From assembly GCF_000160455.2 (NCBI RefSeq), contig NZ_ACJX03000001.1, positions 1,870,001 through 1,934,000 on the forward strand: a DNA stretch of 64,000 nt, in the 5' to 3' direction. A model generated the notes under the pieces. The model worked only from the letters and a program-made list of their open reading frames with translations, was not told the origin of the DNA and did not search any database. Position 1 is the stretch's first letter, and each line of letters begins with the position of its first letter. The stretch is from Acetomicrobium hydrogeniformans ATCC BAA-1850. GTDB lineage: Bacteria > Synergistota > Synergistia > Synergistales > Acetomicrobiaceae. This document shows positions 61,290 through 64,000 of the stretch, in pieces. The translations under genes were made by a program, and so were the position numbers.

Positions 61290-61982
61290 ATGGCTTTCCT
61301 GGATATATTAATACCCGTATCTACTGGCGTTTGGAATGAAAGCGTAAAGAGTGCTGCCGAAAAAATAAGCAAAAAAGAAGAAATTAATATAAGAGTTACA
61401 TCCTTAGACAAAGGGCCAATATCAATTGAGTCAGAATATGACGAAGTTTTGGCATCGCCTGAAGTCATAAAAAAAGCAGAACAATTGGAGAAAGATCAGT
61501 CCGACGGAATAATAATTTACTGCTTTGGTGAGCCAGGTTTGGAGGCATGCAAAGAAAAGTTAAGCATACCCGTTGTTGGCCTGAGAGAATCTGCCGTATC
61601 TATGGCAAGGCTTTTGGGACAGAATATAGGTGTTATTTCCACAATACCATCCGCGATACCCAGACATTACAGAGATTTGAAAAATGATGTTCGAAAAATA
61701 ATCCCGCTAAATATTTCTGTTACGGATCTTACAAATTACAGCAACGTAGAAACGAGTTTAAGAGAAGGAGCGAAAGAGCTTCTGAATTGTGGCTGTGATG
61801 TAATAGTATTAGGATGTGGGTCAATATTAAACATTGAATTTGGAAAGCTTCAGGACGAAATAGGGATTCCAATAATAGTGCCCCTGTATTCTTCTTTGTT
61901 TGTATGTGAGTATTTTCTTCAATGCAATCTAAAGCAAAGTAAAGTTGCATATCCGTTTCCACCAAACAAGCCAGTGAAATAA
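61290..61982 (+). CDS. Asp/Glu/hydantoin racemase family protein
   Basis: Protein of 230 residues. Cofactor-free racemases of this family use two cysteines, and here C78 (IIYCFGEPGLEAC) and C176 (VIVLGCGSIL) occupy the expected positions in the two half-domains. MARLLGQNIGVIST is the usual link. Substrate may be aspartate, glutamate, a hydantoin or another alpha-amino acid derivative. The ATG follows GGGAGGGTAGG. It is within the PucR-linked operon next to a transporter and peptidases. Confidence 0.82.
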   Translation: MAFLDILIPVSTGVWNESVKSAAEKISKKEEINIRVTSLDKGPISIESEYDEVLASPEVIKKAEQLEKDQSDGIIIYCFGEPGLEACKEKLSIPVVGLRESAVSMARLLGQNIGVISTIPSAIPRHYRDLKNDVRKIIPLNISVTDLTNYSNVETSLREGAKELLNCGCDVIVLGCGSILNIEFGKLQDEIGIPIIVPLYSSLFVCEYFLQCNLKQSKVAYPFPPNKPVK

Positions 61983-62017
61983 TGCTTAATGTTTAATAAA
62001 AAGAGGGGGGTAAGGTG

Positions 62018-63598
62018 ATGGAGGAAAATAAAAAACATCCAAAAGCACTGGAAGTGCATATTTTAGTAGTTACTGTATTGGTTTCGGTTTTAGGCGTGAT
62101 CGTTGGTTTAGAGCTTATAACCCGTTTAGGAATCACTACTAATACGTCAATCATAGGGGCATTGATAGCAATTGTGGTGGCACGTATTCCATTACGAGCC
62201 CTGAAGGGATTTGCTGATATTCATAGTCAAAATTTAGTACAAACCTCGATTTCTGCATCGACATTTGTAGCTGGCAATGCAATCCTTTTGCCCATTGGCG
62301 TTCCTTGGCTTCTTGGAAGATTTGATCTTGTTTTACCGATGTACATAGGTGCATTTGTAGGGGTAATCGCGAGTATAACTCAAGTATATTGGATATTCGA
62401 TACCAGAGTATTTCCTGCTAGTAACGCATGGCCGCCAGGGATTGCAGCAGCAGAAGCTATTTTGGCTGCAGCTAAAAAGGGAAAAAGAGCCCTGTTGTTG
62501 CTTTATGGCGGTATTGCCGGTGCTGTATTGAATGGTTTTTTCGGTATTCCTGCTGACGTTTTGGGTGTTTCTTGGATAGGCAATATTTGGGCACTTACGA
62601 TGTTTGGTATAGGCTTACTCGTTAGAGGTTATTCGCCTGCGATATTGGGTGTGGATGTTAATAAGTTATATATACCGCATGGCATAATGATAGGAGCAGG
62701 GGTGGTTGCTTTAATTCAGATCATATCCATCATTAGGGGGAAAGGTCACTCTGATACAAAGGGCCCAGAGCCAATGATGCCTGAGAAAATGATCAAGTAT
62801 ACTCTTACCCGCGGTATTAGCCTATATCTAGTCATTGCAATATTAATAGTGGTCATAGGAAGATTATTTAACGAAATGTCTTTGGGAATGACAATCTTAT
62901 GGATAATTTTTGCAGCCATTGCCTCTCTATGTTCACAATTTCTCGTTGGCTTATCGGCCATGCACGCTGGTTGGTTTCCGGCCTTTGCTATTGCCTTGAT
63001 AGTGTTGGCCTTGGGTATGCTTATAGGGTTTCCTGCTCCAGCCTTAGCATTATTGGTTGGCTATGCAGCTTCTGTTGGCCCTGCCTTTGCCGATATGTCA
63101 TACGATTTAAAGGCGGGTTGGATATTGCGTGGAAGGGGCGTGGACCCAAAATTCGAACTAGAGGGAAGAAAACAACAGTACATTGCAGAATTAGTTGGAG
63201 CAGTAATGGCCGCCATATTAGTGTTTTTTGCCTATGAATTTTATTTTGCACAAGATTTGTTTCCCCCTGTTGATAGAGTTTACGCATCGACAATTTTAGC
63301 CGGAGTGGATCCTACAATAGCAAGAAATTTATTTACCTGGATGATACCGGGAGCCATTATTCAGGCTATAGGAGGTCCGGCAAGACAGCTCGGAGTACTT
63401 TTTGCGACTGGTCTATTAATTTTAAATCCAATTGCAGGTTTTACAGTTTTAATAGGCATTGGAATTCGCCTGATCGTTTTAAGAAAGATGGGAGACAAAG
63501 GGCAAGACTATTTATACGTATTAGGAGCAGGTTTCATAGCAGGCTCAGCGTTAGTCAGCTTCTTTACCTCTACCCTTAAATTGGGTAAGCCAAAGTAG
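62018..63598 (+). CDS. OPT-family oligopeptide transporter
   Basis: Integral membrane protein of 526 residues with about fourteen hydrophobic segments. NLVQTSISASTFVAGNAILLP near residue 70 and WPPGIAAAEAI near 140, then GYAASVGPAFADMSYDLKAGWILRG in the second half, fit the bacterial OPT family. Members import peptides or metal chelates by proton symport. ATG 62018 has GAGGGGGG seven bases upstream; a GTG at 62015 precedes it. It stands between two racemase-family genes. Confidence 0.85.
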   Translation: MEENKKHPKALEVHILVVTVLVSVLGVIVGLELITRLGITTNTSIIGALIAIVVARIPLRALKGFADIHSQNLVQTSISASTFVAGNAILLPIGVPWLLGRFDLVLPMYIGAFVGVIASITQVYWIFDTRVFPASNAWPPGIAAAEAILAAAKKGKRALLLLYGGIAGAVLNGFFGIPADVLGVSWIGNIWALTMFGIGLLVRGYSPAILGVDVNKLYIPHGIMIGAGVVALIQIISIIRGKGHSDTKGPEPMMPEKMIKYTLTRGISLYLVIAILIVVIGRLFNEMSLGMTILWIIFAAIASLCSQFLVGLSAMHAGWFPAFAIALIVLALGMLIGFPAPALALLVGYAASVGPAFADMSYDLKAGWILRGRGVDPKFELEGRKQQYIAELVGAVMAAILVFFAYEFYFAQDLFPPVDRVYASTILAGVDPTIARNLFTWMIPGAIIQAIGGPARQLGVLFATGLLILNPIAGFTVLIGIGIRLIVLRKMGDKGQDYLYVLGAGFIAGSALVSFFTSTLKLGKPK

Positions 63599-63616
63599 TT
63601 TAAGGGGGCAAGAATT

Positions 63617-64000
63617 TTGAAAACACAAAGAATAGGTCTCATCCGCGTGCTTACAACAGAGGATAAGGATTTGCTCGAACTTCACGGGAAAAAGGTGATG
63701 TCATGGTTTCCGGAACTTGAGGTAGTATCGCGCTGTATTCCGGATCAGCCTGAAGGCATACACGACGACGCAACAGAGCAGATGGCCGTTCCAAAGGTCG
63801 TAAATTTGGCAAAGGAATTTGAAAGCGAAGGGTTCGATGGAATATTAATAAGCTGTGCAGGAGATCCTGCAGTAAACGAACTTAAAGATGTGCTTTCGAT
63901 ACCCGTAGTGGGTGCAGGGAGGACAACAGCCTGCATCGCCCTTTCCTTTGATCTCCCCATTGGGGTTTTGGGAATTACCGATGAAGTACCCGTGGGCATG
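63617..64000 (+). CDS. Second Asp/Glu/hydantoin racemase family protein, 5' part
   Basis: The frame from TTG 63617, behind AAGGGGG, runs open for 128 codons to the window edge, so the C-terminal part is missing. IGLIRVLTTEDKDLLELHGK at the start, then GILISCAGDPAVNELK with C80 as the first candidate catalytic cysteine, and IPVVGAGRTTACIALSFDLPIGVLG show the first half-domain of the family. It is paralogous to the gene at 61290 but clearly diverged. It likely belongs to the same operon as the OPT transporter, 18 bases upstream. Confidence 0.8.
   Translation, partial: MKTQRIGLIRVLTTEDKDLLELHGKKVMSWFPELEVVSRCIPDQPEGIHDDATEQMAVPKVVNLAKEFESEGFDGILISCAGDPAVNELKDVLSIPVVGAGRTTACIALSFDLPIGVLGITDEVPVGM

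Overview
The window looks like a piece of a Gram-negative, anaerobic, probably thermophilic or moderately thermophilic bacterium of the Synergistota, near Acetomicrobium/Anaerobaculum. That placement is inferred from gene content and order, not from a database match. The supporting traits are a V-type ATPase, a MurE with the meso-diaminopimelate motif DNPR, a LysW-carrier amino-acid operon, many peptide and amino-acid uptake and cleavage genes, and frequent TTG/GTG starts behind strong GGAGG-type ribosome binding sites.

Layout. 1-1.5 kb holds the end of a V-ATPase operon (subunits B and D), followed by a convergent cheR. 2.4-2.7 kb holds the RNase P RNA. 2.8-18.5 kb is a compact division and cell wall (dcw) cluster: mraZ, rsmH, ftsL-like, ftsI, murE, murF, mraY, murD, ftsW, murG, murC, ftsQ-like, ftsA, ftsZ, preceded by a three-repeat MraZ box. 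After ftsZ come a radical SAM gene and a SPOR-domain gene (18.5-20.7 kb). A molybdenum/tungsten cofactor block follows (20.7-26.1 kb: two moeA, moaA, moaC, mogA), then rapZ-yvcK-whiA (26.1-29.1 kb) and the glycolytic set gap-pgk-tpiA (29.2-32.3 kb).

On the minus strand, 37.4-32.6 kb carries rplU-prp-rpmA-obgE-nadD-LCP-rsfS behind a consensus promoter and a structured leader. At 37.8-39.4 kb a molybdate-type binding-protein gene is broken by an exact 43-bp tandem duplication and sits next to a DUF364 gene. A Pif1-like helicase with a WYL-like tail (39.5-41.1 kb) and a bifunctional-nuclease-family gene follow. The minus-strand operon lysW-X-Y-Z-J-K (46.8-41.7 kb) makes lysine and/or ornithine on the LysW carrier. 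lysW has only 57 codons. An intact 1.32-kb ISL3-family element lies directly against the -35 box of its promoter.

From 48.3 kb to the end the theme is peptide and amino-acid scavenging: an AbgT-type transporter with an M20 amidohydrolase, a five-gene Dpp/Opp-type ABC importer, a PucR-type regulator facing an operon of an M29-type aminopeptidase, a PepV-like dipeptidase, an Asp/Glu/hydantoin racemase, an OPT transporter and a second racemase-family gene that runs off the window.

A recurring feature is short exact tandem or near-tandem duplications, several of which copy the stop-codon region of a gene into the spacer downstream. I saw no CRISPR array, tRNA, rRNA, prophage or recognisable defence island. 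The most promising leads are the duplication-broken binding protein with its DUF364 partner, the duplication pattern, and the PucR-linked racemase/peptidase/OPT cluster. I did not find a clear-cut new system.
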